From Reticulitermes speratus (lineage: Eukaryota > Arthropoda > Insecta > Blattodea > Rhinotermitidae), in assembly GCA_021186555.1 (NCBI GenBank), contig JAJKFL010000042.1:8843781-8907780 (forward strand): DNA of 64,000 bases, read 5' to 3'. Of this stretch, positions 33,625 through 42,957 are shown piece by piece. The first letter of the stretch is position 1. Each line of letters starts with the position of its first letter. The notes beneath the pieces are model-generated. The model was given only the letters and a program-made list of their open reading frames with translations. It did no database searches and was not told the DNA's origin. Position numbers and translations under genes: made by a program.

Positions 33625-33760
33625 TGTCTTCTGGGGTATGACGCTGTGTAATTTGATAGACACTAACCTGCTACTCCCATATCGTGGAATTTCTACCCTG
33701 AGGATGGAGGCAACCGAGTCCTCCGAAACGTTGGTAACTATCCCAGTATTTATGAATACA
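33625..33760 (+). mobile_element. TTCTGGGATATGAC-family copy with intact ribozyme-like arm
   Basis: GTCTTCTGGGGTATGACGC is the left terminus. The right arm holds the best-preserved hammerhead-like core of this family and runs into GGTAACTATCCC. Family copies also occur at 7435, 9655, 11758, 15450, 25845, 35815, 37330, 38915, 52010, 53427, 57482 and 62402. Confidence 0.7.
33694..33736 (+). ncRNA. hammerhead-ribozyme-like motif
   Basis: Stem I strand TACC at 33694-33697, core CTGAGGA at 33698-33704, extra T, stem II GGAGG (33706-33710) with CCTCC (33720-33724) and a 9-nt loop, GAAA at 33725-33728, a two-base-pair stem III in ACGT, T at 33732 as the predicted cleavage base, then GGTA (33733-33736) closing stem I. 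Very short stem III is known in hammerheads of retroelements, which are thought to act as dimers. Confidence 0.6.
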
Positions 33761-33829
33761 GAAGGTGACATTTTACGTTTTATGGCCTACAGCTTTTCAT
33801 ATACACCAACAGACCTCTTATAGTTACTT

Positions 33830-34670
33830 CATGCTAGTAATATTGTAGCTCATATCAGTGTATGGCTGCTTGTTTGTTTGTGTCTGTTGTCTTTATAATA
33901 ACTTATAACAGTTTCTAACGAAATTTCGTATGAATATTGTGCCACTGGGGGAAATTCAACCTTGAACCTTTGATTTCTTACTGTTTCTTGCCACTATGGC
34001 TGCTATTCAAACTTCCGATATGGGTGTGACGCCAAAACAATTTAATATACTTGTACAGTGTCTCTGGCATGTTGTATTTAGGTTTATGTTTAAGGGATAT
34101 GCAAATTTTATTAATGTCATTTCATTATAATGTAAGATATAAAAAAAGGCAACTGCGCGAATTGTTTCCGTTTTATGGAGATAAATAATAAATCTTTGAA
34201 GCTCAGTATGTAAAAGTGTTTGTTCCTGGAGGCATCTCATGAAAAGCATACAGACGTTGTGAGAATATTTGTTGTGTTTGAAAGAGTACAAAATATGTGA
34301 AAATCGCCAAGCTTCGAGTTTCATTTGATCGCTTTCACAAGCTGGAATCCATTTCGTTCTGAATCATGTGAAGGTACATGTCACTGATATCTGTATTATT
34401 GATTTCGTTTGGTGTGCATATACAGACGGAAGCATTTAAAAGACAGCAGGGCCCGGTCGGTTCTTCTCAGAACTTCTTGTAATTACGTGACGATAATAAG
34501 GCCGTATCTTGGTTTCAGGATAAACCACAAGCTACGATACTTCAGTCTAATTTATTTGCAAACGTCAACCATTATTCAGGTTTTATTCACGATTCCTTGT
34601 CTTTCTGTGCTAATATTTCCGTTCCGCTGCTATATCCTAAGCGCTAAGAAACTTCACACAGTGCTTACCG
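33830..34670. other. no gene seen
   Basis: One minus open frame of 105 codons (34007-34324) and one plus frame of 94 codons (34409-34693). Neither resembles a known family; no splice pairs. Confidence 0.4.
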
Positions 34671-34675
34671 TGCAA

Positions 34676-34970
34676 CGAGTAGGGATAGCGTAGTCGAAAT
34701 AGTGACCGGGAAAAGGGCTGGATCATCGAGACATCCTGGTTTGATTTCTGTCAAGAGCTAGATATTTTTCTAATCCCCGAAACGTCCAGTACCGTTCTGC
34801 TGCACACCTAGCCTTCTAGTCAATGGGTACCGGGGGCTTTTTCCTCCGTGGTAAAGGTGACCACCTTCATCTAGGGAAGAGGTTAAGAATGAGTGGAACT
34901 ATAGGCCTACCTCCACTCCCCCATACGCCATCGCGGCTTGCAGGGGATAACGTTAACTTTTACCTTATCT
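34676..34970 (+). mobile_element. old SINE-1 copy
   Basis: GTAGGGATAGCGTAGTCGAAATAG head, GGTTTGATTTCTG in place of the B box, CTAGCCTTCTAGTCAATGGG, CATCTAGGGAAGAGG and TTAACTTTTACCTT. Confidence 0.75.
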
Positions 34971-35052
34971 TTCAGTAGCTCGAACAAGTCACAGGATAAC
35001 ATTCGCTATTCAGGCCTCAGTATTTGTTTTGTCCAACGATCTTGGTTACAAC

Positions 35053-35080
35053 GATAATAATAATAATAATAATAATAATG
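35053..35080. repeat. (AAT)n microsatellite
   Basis: ATAATAATAATAATAATAAT run of about 28 bp. It could be a SINE-type tail, but no SINE body of the known families adjoins it. Confidence 0.85.
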
Positions 35081-35327
35081 AACATCATTTCGTGTTAGGT
35101 GAGTCCCTTGTGCCAAATGACGCGTCCTTGCTTTATGGATGTATGAGACTTTTATGTGTGTGTCATTGTAATAGCCTGCTGGGCACCCCTGGTTGCAGAG
35201 CAGATAAGAAACATCCTGCCATGGGAAGAAATGTTCACACCAGATGTCGCTGCCTCCTTCTTGTTTATAAATTACACTGACATTCATTGTGTTGTCCATT
35301 TGCCTTGGCACAGTGCCAAGAAGTATG

Positions 35328-35405
35328 TATGAGTGGAGGTATAGCTCCACTCATTCTTAATCTCAGCACAAGATGCAAATGAATGGCTGGCTTCACACTC
35401 CGGTC
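35328..35405 (-). mobile_element. SINE-1 3' fragment
   Basis: GAGTGGAGGTATAGCTCCAC then CTCATTCTTAATCTCAGCAC: reverse complement of the SINE-1 end region. Confidence 0.65.
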
Positions 35406-35409
35406 ATTT

Positions 35410-35810
35410 TATCATCGAGTTTTATGTACATATTTGATAGGATATGTGGGCCTCAGGGCTGTTATGAATGCAAATTAGGTGGAAATAAAAGTTGCAATAA
35501 GTCAAAAAATACTTTGCCACAATTATAGGTTGTGCTATGATGTTATGATGTTAATTAAATTACAAATTTAACACGCCGTATATAATGATACATTCAAAAC
35601 TGTCAGTCATGTTGCCGTCGTATTGATCTGAACAGTTGTTTCTATGGCCCTATTTACTATGGGCAAGTATATTACACAACTTCAAATTGTCATACGTTCC
35701 AAGTAAAGTGTACTGTGTAATGTGCACACCAGAATATTGTGTTGGCACAATCCTGCATATCTGATGAGCCTCTCTGCAACAATAACATTTTTAAACACAG
35801 TACCAAATTG
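35410..35810. other. no gene seen
   Basis: No supported feature. Confidence 0.4.
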
Positions 35811-35814
35811 AAGA

Positions 35815-35930
35815 TCCAAGTCTTCTGGAATGTTACTCTTTGCTGTCAGGTAGATAGTTCCCCATGTTTTGAAGCATTGCAGTGCGATCATCTTCAGGGT
35901 CCAGCAGTCCAAGAAGAGTGAGAACTTCAA
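35815..35930. mobile_element. degenerate TTCTGGGATATGAC-family copy
   Basis: GTCTTCTGGAATGTTACTC at left and CATCTTCAGGGTCCAGC at right. The minus-strand arm keeps CTGAAGA and T but the hairpin and GAAAC core are eroded. The 85-codon minus open frame across it is a shadow. Confidence 0.45.
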
Positions 35931-35939
35931 ATCTACCAA

Positions 35940-36855
35940 GTACTAAAATTGCCTATAGTTGTTGCGGGGCAGAATTGTACGTGGAGTAGTAGTTAAGCTT
36001 CATACCTACCGGGCCACCGACACTAAAGGACTATAACCTGTCTGTTACGCCTTGCTCATAGGTGGCAGTGAACAGGGACCAACGCTGGGAGGTTGGATGT
36101 TATCATGGATTAGAGTCGAATTCGTATGCTTATCTTTTATCCGTGATATTTGTGTGCGTAGGCCGTGTGCTACTGCAAGCACGTGATTGTGGTAATTTCA
36201 TGTTGTTATTTAACTTTAGATGTAACGACTGCTATAATTTGTAGGTAAAACATTGAGTTATATAGCTTAACAATGTAATTCACAGCAATTGGGATTATTA
36301 TTTTATGCCACTGTGATACTTAGTGTGACCTAACCTTCATGCCACACGAACAAAGCAAAGATTTATGCTCGTTTCGTTTTGTAGCGTTGTATTTATTGCT
36401 CTGAACTTCATTGGGTGTGTTTGAAACTAAATTTACTTTTCTCGTTTGTATAGTGTCCATACTGTTATGTGTTGTACTTCATTTTGCACGTTATGGACGT
36501 TCTGGTCATGATCAGGATGCTTGTTGGAATTTTAGACTCAAATTTTAATTTCCTGAACTCTTTTTATGTGGCACTAATATAATGTTCTTGGGCCATCCAA
36601 AGGACATTTGGTGAGATACATTGAGTCGTAATCTAGTTTTGCCCGTTTACTGAAGTCTGTAGTGAATGATGCAATCAAATATTTCACATGTATTGTATAT
36701 TTATTTTTCGTTTTACATCAAAACACAATGTGTGTACCACATTTCATATTCTGTAGTTGGTTCATGATTTTGTTTTTAATTCTTGGGTGGATAGAAATGG
36801 AGTCCCATGGTATTACAGCTGTCAATGGCCCTACTGTGCCAGCCCCAGATGATAG
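35940..36855. other. no gene seen; possible upstream region of LLPH
   Basis: The 5' untranslated exon and promoter of LLPH should lie upstream of the acceptor at 37137. TTTGTAG|GTAAAA near 36243 could be a donor, but nothing confirms it. Confidence 0.3.
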
Positions 36856-36859
36856 GTGA

Positions 36860-36975
36860 ATAAAGATGTAGCATTGTTTGAATCGTAGCTGATGGAGGAA
36901 AACCGACGTCCTCAGAGAAAAATCTCACTGCCCCTTTGTCCACCACAAATCCCACATGTTTGGCTTGAGCCAAGG
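36860..36975 (-). mobile_element. SINE-3 fragment
   Basis: GGAAAACCGACGTCCTC, TTTGTCCACCACAAATCCCA and GGCTTGAGCCAAGGCTG match the middle and head of SINE-3 in reverse, with the B box lost. Confidence 0.7.
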
Positions 36976-37137
36976 CTGTTATGGTAGGATAAAGTGTAAT
37001 TTGAATAGTTGATAATCAGATGCACCACCAGAATTGGCTTACCGCTTATTAGTCATCCAATATTTGCCTTCTCAAATACTCTTTATCTGTGCTTGTCTGT
37101 AGATATGCGTATAATACGTACGTATTGTTTTGTACAG

Positions 37138-37299
37138 GTGAACAATATGGCAAAAAGCTTACGAAGCAAATGGAAACGGAAAATGAGAGCTATAAAGAGG
37201 GAACGGTATGCAAAGAAGGAATTGACACGCTTAAAGAAAGTTTTGGGAATCGAAGAAAATGGAGATGTCGAAATGAAAAATATTGAAATATAGCAACAG
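37138..37299 (+). CDS. LLPH: LLPH (LLP homolog), coding exon 1
   Basis: A small, very basic nuclear/nucleolar protein of the LLPH family; animal relatives begin with a near-identical block. The ATG at 37147 starts MAKSLRSKWKRKMRA, the family signature, followed by KKELTRLKKVLGIEENGDVE, an acidic patch. A good acceptor (TTTTGTACAG) ends at 37137, only 9 nt before the ATG, so an untranslated exon lies upstream. The exon ends at a strong donor CAG|GTAACG (37300). In the ATG frame, a TAG at 37291-37293 stops the reading just after NIEI. If one TA of the ATATAG at 37288-37293 is ignored, the exon reads on as EIAT and joins exon 2 in phase (EIATVVDAK; human LLPH has EIATVV here). So the gene has an apparent 2-bp insertion, either a consensus error in a TA repeat or a real disruption. 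The intron argues against a processed pseudogene. Confidence 0.92.
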
Positions 37300-37329
37300 G
37301 TAACGTTTCACTGAGTAAATAAGTCTTAT

Positions 37330-37450
37330 TCTATGTGAGAATTGAGGATCTCACAGCGATGACTCTGAAGAGTTCAAGTTTCTGGGATGTGATGCCATGT
37401 AGTCTCATTGATTGGTCTCCAATCTCAGAAGATGGAAGTAAAGGTTATCA
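37330..37450 (+). mobile_element. TTCTGGGATATGAC-family fragment in LLPH intron
   Basis: Tail-like GATCTCACAGCGATGACTC, then AAGTTTCTGGGATGTGATGCC; the far arm is only suggested by CAGAAGATGGAAG. It lies wholly inside the LLPH intron. Confidence 0.55.
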
Positions 37451-37769
37451 GTATTATATTTCCAATTCTGTGTGCCAAGTGGTTGTGATTACTACAAGAG
37501 AAAAATTGTGTATCTGCTGACAGTCCTGATATTTCACGTGTATGTAGTCATTTAATTCCCATTCTCCATTCTGCTGTTGCAACCTGCAGTGTCAGTCAGC
37601 AACTAATGCATAGAACTGTTGTTGAATGTAGCTTTAGTTGTGCAAGCAATCTGCTCTGTCCCCCTTGATACAAAAATAGAGTTACGTTGAATGTTGTCAG
37701 TCTTTGATTCTGTGGGTGTAAGAACAGACTTCTTTTTAAATCCCTATGTTGATTTGAATTTTTTTGCAG

Positions 37770-38038
37770 TTGTTGATGCAAAATCCATTCAGGCAAACAC
37801 AGAAGATGTTTCTAAAGAAAACATAATTCAAGAAGAAAATGAAGGAAAAGGGAAAGAATTGATGGATGTTGATCCGGTAAAACAGAAGTACAACAAGAAG
37901 ACGCTGAGGGATGAACATGGTAACTATCCAGAGTGGATGAGCCGAAGAGAAGTGAAAAAGAGGGCTACAGGGAACAGAAGAAATAAACAAAAGCGTAAGA
38001 GGAAGCGCCTAAGAGAGAAACCGAAGAATAAGCATTAG
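37770..38038 (+). CDS. LLPH: LLPH, coding exon 2 (C-terminal)
   Basis: Starts after GAATTTTTTTGCAG and is open to TAG at 38036-38038. It encodes VVDAKSIQANTEDVSKE, an acidic linker with MDVDPVKQKYNKKTLRDEHG and YPEWMSRREVKKR, then a Lys/Arg-rich tail ending KPKNKH. The KKTLLDQHG-YPIWM block of vertebrate LLPH aligns with KKTLRDEHGNYPEWM. The whole protein would be about 139 residues, against about 129 in human. The last part is likely a nucleolar localisation and RNA/ribosome-associated tail, by family. A PLE-like element starts 130 bp after the stop, in the presumed 3' UTR or just beyond. Candidate AATAAA signals lie near 39497 and 39668. Confidence 0.93.
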
Positions 38039-38169
38039 ATGGAGTTCTGCTAATTCTGCTAACTGCTGTATGTACTTGGTTCCCTTGTTTTCGCAGTAAC
38101 CCGACCATGAAATATTGCAGTAGTAGATGACGATATTCCCACACTGCTGCTTTGCCAAATCATTTTTCA

Positions 38170-38746
38170 TCTTAAAATTAAAACCAACTTGATGCACACT
38201 CACTATTAAAAAAACTTTAATAGTAGATTACTTAACCCGACATGTTTCGGTCAGGTACCTTACCATCTTCAGGGGTATACTACATTAAATTGCGTATTCC
38301 ATATGTTAAACACACATAAGATATGAGCCTATAAGGTCTCGTCGTATATAAAGTATTTCACAAGTCACTAAAAATCACTAAAAACTTTTTTAAAAAATAA
38401 TCAACACTTGTAATCCCATAATAGTTCCACCTTTTATAAAACTTATAGCACTGTTGTTGTATAATACTTAAACATATTCACTTTTGTGTCCTGTTTTGCA
38501 TATCGAAGTATGTCTCGTAGAGACGATGTGTAGTGTACCATTTATTGTGGGTTTTCTATGATTTGAAGTCTGGGATATTATGTCAGCGCGTTATTATTGG
38601 CGTATTGTCATTTTCTTATGCATGGTTTTGCATTATTGTTCTGCGTCGGGTTAATTAATCTACTATTAAAGTTTTTTTAATAGTGAGTGTGCATCAAGTT
38701 GGTTTTAATTTTAATTTATACAAGATGCACAGGTGAATACAATATT
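38170..38746. mobile_element. PLE-like palindromic element, tail on the right
   Basis: Left arm CTTAAAATTAAAACCAACTT to about 38245; right arm from about 38648 to 38717 is its inverse (AAGTTGGTTTTAATTTTAAT). The left arm extends further inward and alone carries a ribozyme-like core. Right of the right arm is an extra 29-nt segment whose minus strand (ATTCACCTGTGCATCTTG) resembles the 27-nt tail of the 31.5-kb copy (TTGACACCGTGCATCTTCG). Outside lie AAATCATTTTTCA (38157-38169) and AAATACATTTTTCA (38747-38760), a target duplication with one indel. Orientation is thus opposite to the 31.5-kb copy. Confidence 0.7.
38234..38276 (-). ncRNA. hammerhead-ribozyme-like motif with GTC cleavage triplet
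   Basis: Minus strand: ACCC, then CTGAAGA (38272-38266), extra T, a hairpin closed by GGT/ACC, GAAA (38248-38245), CATGTC and GGGT. Stem I is ACCC/GGGT; stem III is a two-pair AC/GT. GTC is the classic cleavage triplet. Stem II is only 3 bp, with a self-complementary GGTACC loop. Confidence 0.55.
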
Positions 38747-38914
38747 AAATACATTTTTCAACTCTTCAACATTTCTGTCTCAATACATATGAGATACCAA
38801 CAAATAGCACTTCTTTATCTAAAGATTTACATTGACACCAGTTCAACATGCAGCAGCAGCAGCGTTACCTCGGAATTTTATGCACATCAGCTTAAGCACA
38901 CATTGGATGAGATC

Positions 38915-39105
38915 TGAGATTCTTATAGCAGTGAACATTAAGATCACACCCTTCTGGGATGTACACCATGTAGTTTGGTAGATATGTACAGACATTTTCA
39001 GAGGAACATGCTGCCTCTTCTACCCTGAAGATGGAGGCAGAAGGTTTCTTCAAAGAACGTTCGTATTAATGTACCAGACTGTATGATGTCACATCCCAGG
39101 TGACA
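38915..39105. mobile_element. near-complete TTCTGGGATATGAC-family palindrome
   Basis: Tail-like segment near 38920 (CTTATAGCAGTGAAC), left terminus CCTTCTGGGATGTACACC at about 38951, centre CTACCCTGAAGATGGAGG at about 39015, right terminus TGTCACATCCCAGG. The GAAAC half of the right core is mutated (AAGAACG). Confidence 0.65.
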
Positions 39106-39109
39106 CTGT

Positions 39110-39885
39110 TCGTGTACAAATGAAGGTCGATCTGAGAATAGTAATTATGAGGAAGAAAGAAGTAGGCTGCATTGCACAATGCACAGTTGAAAATATTAAG
39201 AAGCGTTGCTGATCAGAAGTGGAGATGTAAAGCACATTACAGTGTGGTGAAGATGGGAGGGAAACCCCAGAGGAAAGTTTTGAACTCTGATTGTTCATTT
39301 TATTTAAATTATTTGATTAATACTGTTGTGCCGCATAACTTATTTTGGCCCTGATTTCTTGAACTTTCCATACAGTGTGATATGTAGTTAAGTTTATCAT
39401 TCAGTACTAGAGCTGTTCAGATGTTGGTCTATATTTTTGTCATGTGTATCATGAGCCAGAAATACTGTGATACTTTAACATGGGTGAGTAATGACTGAAT
39501 AAAATTCAGGATCAGAGTTCAATAAAACACACTAAATACGGGGTTTATTAGGTTTGTAAGAACTTTTCATTGATGGAAAACTGTAAAGAGTTATGATTCA
39601 TTCCAAGTTGTAAAACTAAAATACGTTGTCAGTTGTACTTGCCATTTTTGTAACTGCTGACATAATTTTGAATAAACATTAAAATACGGAGATGTTTGTA
39701 TGTGTGTTAAATACATAACTGTTTGAAGTATCCATGTGTCAGTCTACTTGACGTGGATTGAGTTTCACAGCTTGGTATCTAGTGCCAGTGTGGTGACTGA
39801 TTTCTGCAAATTTCCTTAAACATGGACATCAAGAAGAATTTGAAATAATGGGTGTAAACTCTTGCCTTCGCTATAAAGGGAGCTG
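39110..39885. other. no gene; candidate LLPH polyadenylation signals
   Basis: TGAATAAAATTC near 39496 and TGAATAAACATT near 39667 are AATAAA signals on the plus strand downstream of LLPH. No coding seen. Confidence 0.35.
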
Positions 39886-39889
39886 GAAT

Positions 39890-40145
39890 AGCATATTTGG
39901 TATAGTGATTAGGCTACAGACTGGACAATCTGGGATTTTAATTCTGGTAGGGATGAGATTTTTCTCTTCTCCAAATCATCCAGACCAAGTCTGAGGCCCA
40001 CACAGCCTCAACTCATGAGTACCAGGGTTCTTTTCCAGGGGTAAAGTGGCTGGGGCATGATGTTCACCATCTGATTTAGCCCTGAGGGTAATGAGTAGAG
40101 CTATAGCTGTATGGTTTATGGCATGAACAGGGATAACTTAAGCTT
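39890..40145 (+). mobile_element. old SINE-1 copy
   Basis: GGAATAGCATATTTGGTATAGTG head, CAATCTGGGATTTTAATTCTGG in place of the B box, CACACAGCCTCAACTCATGAG, GGTAAAGTGGCTGGGGC and TTTTTACCTTTA. About as diverged as the next copy. Confidence 0.7.
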
Positions 40146-40209
40146 TTTACCTTTATATTTTGTATTGCACAAGTGGTTGGGCAATACCTGTAGGCACCAC
40201 TTTTACTAC

Positions 40210-40440
40210 CCCTGTTATGGTTGGAATTGCATAGTCATTAGTGACTAGGCTGCACACTGGACAACAGGAATTATGGTTCCATTCCTGAGAAGAGCAAGAG
40301 ATTTTGTTCTGTCTCTGAAGTGTCCAGACTGTGGATACTGGGGACTCATTCTTTGGGAGTAAAGCAGGTGGGACTTGAAGCTGATCATCTCAGCTAATCC
40401 CCCCTCCCTGCGTGTCTTTCTGGCAAGCATATGGACAGTT
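40210..40440 (+). mobile_element. old SINE-1 copy
   Basis: GGAATTGCATAGTCATTAGTGACTAG head, GGTTCCATTCCTG in place of the B box, GGGAGTAAAGCAGGTGGGAC and ATCTCAGCTAATCC. Tandem with, but separate from, the preceding copy. Confidence 0.6.
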
Positions 40441-40444
40441 TTAC

Positions 40445-41030
40445 TGTTAACGGTGTACTAAACAGTCAGTTGAAAAGTGAGAGTTTAGAGGAAAAAATGG
40501 TTTGAGGTGACAAACGAAAGGACCTTTCTGACTGAATTTGTTGATCCACATGTGTTTGTTTGTTCCGTGATGTGAACTCGGATGTATTTGGAGAACTACC
40601 GTAATAACTTGCGATAGTGGTGGATGGTATTGGTGGACATGTCACACGTTTCTGAAGCACCATGCAGGCGATATATTTTGAGTGGTTTGTTATACAAAAT
40701 ACATAGAAGTCTTGATTTTATTTTTGCTAGCTGTCTTTTGGGTAGATGATGTTCTTTTAATTGATTTGAGCCAGATACAGAACCTGTAAAGATTGTATTG
40801 GATCAGGGGTACAACACACAGAAATAACGGTTCCTGTGATTTTCTATGAATAACCATAAAAGTTGAGCAAGTAATTTAATTTTCTGTTTTGGTCACATTT
40901 GATCTTCTGGAGTGATGCCAACATAAATATTACACAGCATTACATAGTGGGAGTAATACCAACTAATATTAAATATTACAGAGTACTGTGTTACAAATAA
41001 ATCATATGAACAGTTATACCCATTTTATTG
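40445..41030. other. no gene seen
   Basis: No supported feature. Confidence 0.4.
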
Positions 41031-41033
41031 TGT

Positions 41034-41197
41034 ACAGGGTTACACAAATTTTCCAAAACTCTAGGAGCCACCGCAAAATTCTAGGTGCCAGAAGGGTGAC
41101 ATGAAGCAAGTTTCACACTGAAGATGCAAAAATGTCAGGTGCCGTGTTACAAAATTTAGTCACCAGCGTGATTGATACCTGAGATTTGTGCACCCCT
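41034..41197. mobile_element. hAT-like miniature element
   Basis: Left CAGGGTTACACAAATTTTCC and right GAGATTTGTGCACCCCTA are inverted ends. The flanks ATTGTGTA and TTTAAGTA agree at only 5 of 8. Related to 10560-10840 (shared GTGACATGAAGCAAGTTTC-type interior). Confidence 0.6.
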
Positions 41198-41199
41198 AT

Positions 41200-41830
41200 T
41201 TAAGTACCTTGGAGGGGTTTACAAAGCTGTTGTAACGGAAGTGAAACAGGAAACATGTCATGTTATCCATATGGCATCCAGGACAGAATGTTGCTGGGCT
41301 ATGTTTCTTACATTCACTATTATAGATACAGCAGTTTGTGTATGTAAAACAGTCAGTTTATAGAATTTGTCTACAAATTAAAATTCCATGGCAGTGTACA
41401 ATCACATAAGATTCTGTGCATAAACACAACTTGAACACATTTGCATTGGCATGTACTTGTATCATCACTTGTTGAAGTGAGGCTGGAACTGAGTACGATG
41501 GGTTGTGAATTGAACGGAAATAGATGTGTGTAAAATTAAAGGAAACTGAGTTTGATCACATTTCATATAATTTAATGTATGTTAATGTAGGTTTAATGCT
41601 GCAATGAGACAAGTCCCTTTCTACTGCAGCCTCACAATAGGCATAACATAGCAGCTACTGATGATATATGAAGTGGGATCAACAAAGATTGGGTCAGTTC
41701 ACAAGTCAGGCAAAATTCTACTTGCCAGATATTTCTTCACAGGATAAATTGTGCCTACCCAAGTCTGTGCAGTTGCTCCAAACAAAGCCACATATCACGA
41801 TGTAACACAGATGATGTAAAGTATAATACA
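41200..41830. other. no gene seen
   Basis: Probably 3' flank or untranslated region of the EGFL7-like gene in part; no coding seen. Confidence 0.35.
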
Positions 41831-41837
41831 GTGTGTT

Positions 41838-41912
41838 TCTTTTATTGCTGTCCTGAGCACTGCAGGTGCCGTGGGATGTCCCAGTGGATGCAGGCATTCT
41901 GTTGGATAAAGC
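41838..41912 (-). repeat. dispersed repeat, copy 1
   Basis: Minus strand GCAGCTTTATCCAACAGAAT, CCTGCATCCACTGGGACATC resembles 53929-54010 (GAAGCTTTATCGCATAGAAAG, CCTGCGTCCGCCGGCATATC). Read in frame both give ALSxRxPASxGxSH. Family unknown. It also contains a minus-strand AATAAA (TTTATT at about 41838) that could serve the EGFL7-like gene. Confidence 0.5.
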
Positions 41913-42189
41913 TGCCATGCTTGGTGTGTCAATAAAAGAGAGGTCCTGTATTATATATCATTTGCTGTTCAAATCTAGTTTGATATGTATGAAGAAATCA
42001 AAGAGAGAGACAGATAATAATGTTAATGTATACATTCAAAAATCTTTACATTCTTCAGCTTAAATTTTTCAGTCATTGCAGGTCAGTAGATGAGTGAGTT
42101 TGTTGAGCTGTGTGTATGAGTGTGTAGGATTGATAGAATAATACTTGCTTGTTGAAAATTCTTGTCCACTACTTATTGTAATAGACTAG

Positions 42190-42240
42190 CATGGGATTGA
42201 ACCTGTGCCTTCACTGTGAGAAGCCTGACATATGGTTAAC
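42190..42240 (-). mobile_element. SINE-3 head fragment
   Basis: GGGATTGAACCTGTGCCTTC and GTGAGAAGCC are a diverged reverse copy of the SINE-3 B-box region. Confidence 0.4.
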
Positions 42241-42916
42241 CTTTTTTCTGTAACTTTGTGATTTTTAAAGGCATATCCGTTTAATGACATTGTCTTATTG
42301 AATTGCTGTCTTGGGTGGAATATACTGGTGTCACTGTTGCATTTGTGTCATTGGTGCTTTGTGTCTTAACTGCTCATAATTGTTTAAAAGTAAGATATGA
42401 AGTTTAAGATTTCTGTTGTAATCCTAGGCGACTGTCAGAGGGTCAGGATGGTGTCAGATTTTGCTGAAAGAAAAAAGACTGTCCCACCCCATACAGCCCC
42501 ACTCCAAACATTAATTGTAAGAATAAATTTGCTTTCCTGTTATCGTGTAAAGACAGACGTATGAAGTACATTCTTCTCTGTATGACGGGGGTGTGCCATA
42601 AAATGTTTACACATGCTACATTATGAATTGCCTGTATTTTTAGTATGTACTTTCCAGGAGGCAAAGGTCACCACAAGTCAGAGTGTTGTGGCTACTTTGA
42701 AGTGCCTGACCAAACCTGGCTTCTTTCAGATCAATTCTTGATTTAAATTTGTTGGTAATGGTTCAGCTTAATCAGTATGAACCAGCTCCAGCACACCCCT
42801 GTTTTATGGCCTTTAATCCTATCTCTGCATATTTCTTCCACTTCTTTGTGAAGGTATGGTTTCCTGATGATCTCGCAGTTTTCTCGAGAGAGAGATAGGA
42901 ACGTAATTTCCGAGTG

Positions 42917-42957
42917 CTAAGGAACAAGCCTGTTGCTGTAGTAACCTCTGCAATTAC
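42917..42957 (-). CDS. EGFL7-like exon 8, C-terminus
   Basis: After acceptor GGATTTTTTCAG the split Cys codon is completed and the frame reads [12 protein letters not shown], then TAG at 42919-42917. Joined to exon 7 it gives [16 protein letters not shown], a C-x-C end comparable to the Cys-Ser-Cys end of human EGFL7. A second, longer open frame through this region is not in phase with exon 7. Confidence 0.75.

Noticed and set aside
34007..34324. 105-codon minus open frame as a gene
   Set aside because: No recognisable motif, no splice signals, AT-rich composition and an arbitrary start.
37089..37286. Alternative 65-codon frame over LLPH exon 1
   Set aside because: The ATG frame at 37147 carries the LLPH signature; this is its shadow.
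42760..42957. Longer open frame downstream of the last EGFL7-like exon (starts [10 protein letters not shown])
   Set aside because: It is out of phase with exon 7. The phase-1 frame gives a short C-x-C end that matches the family.
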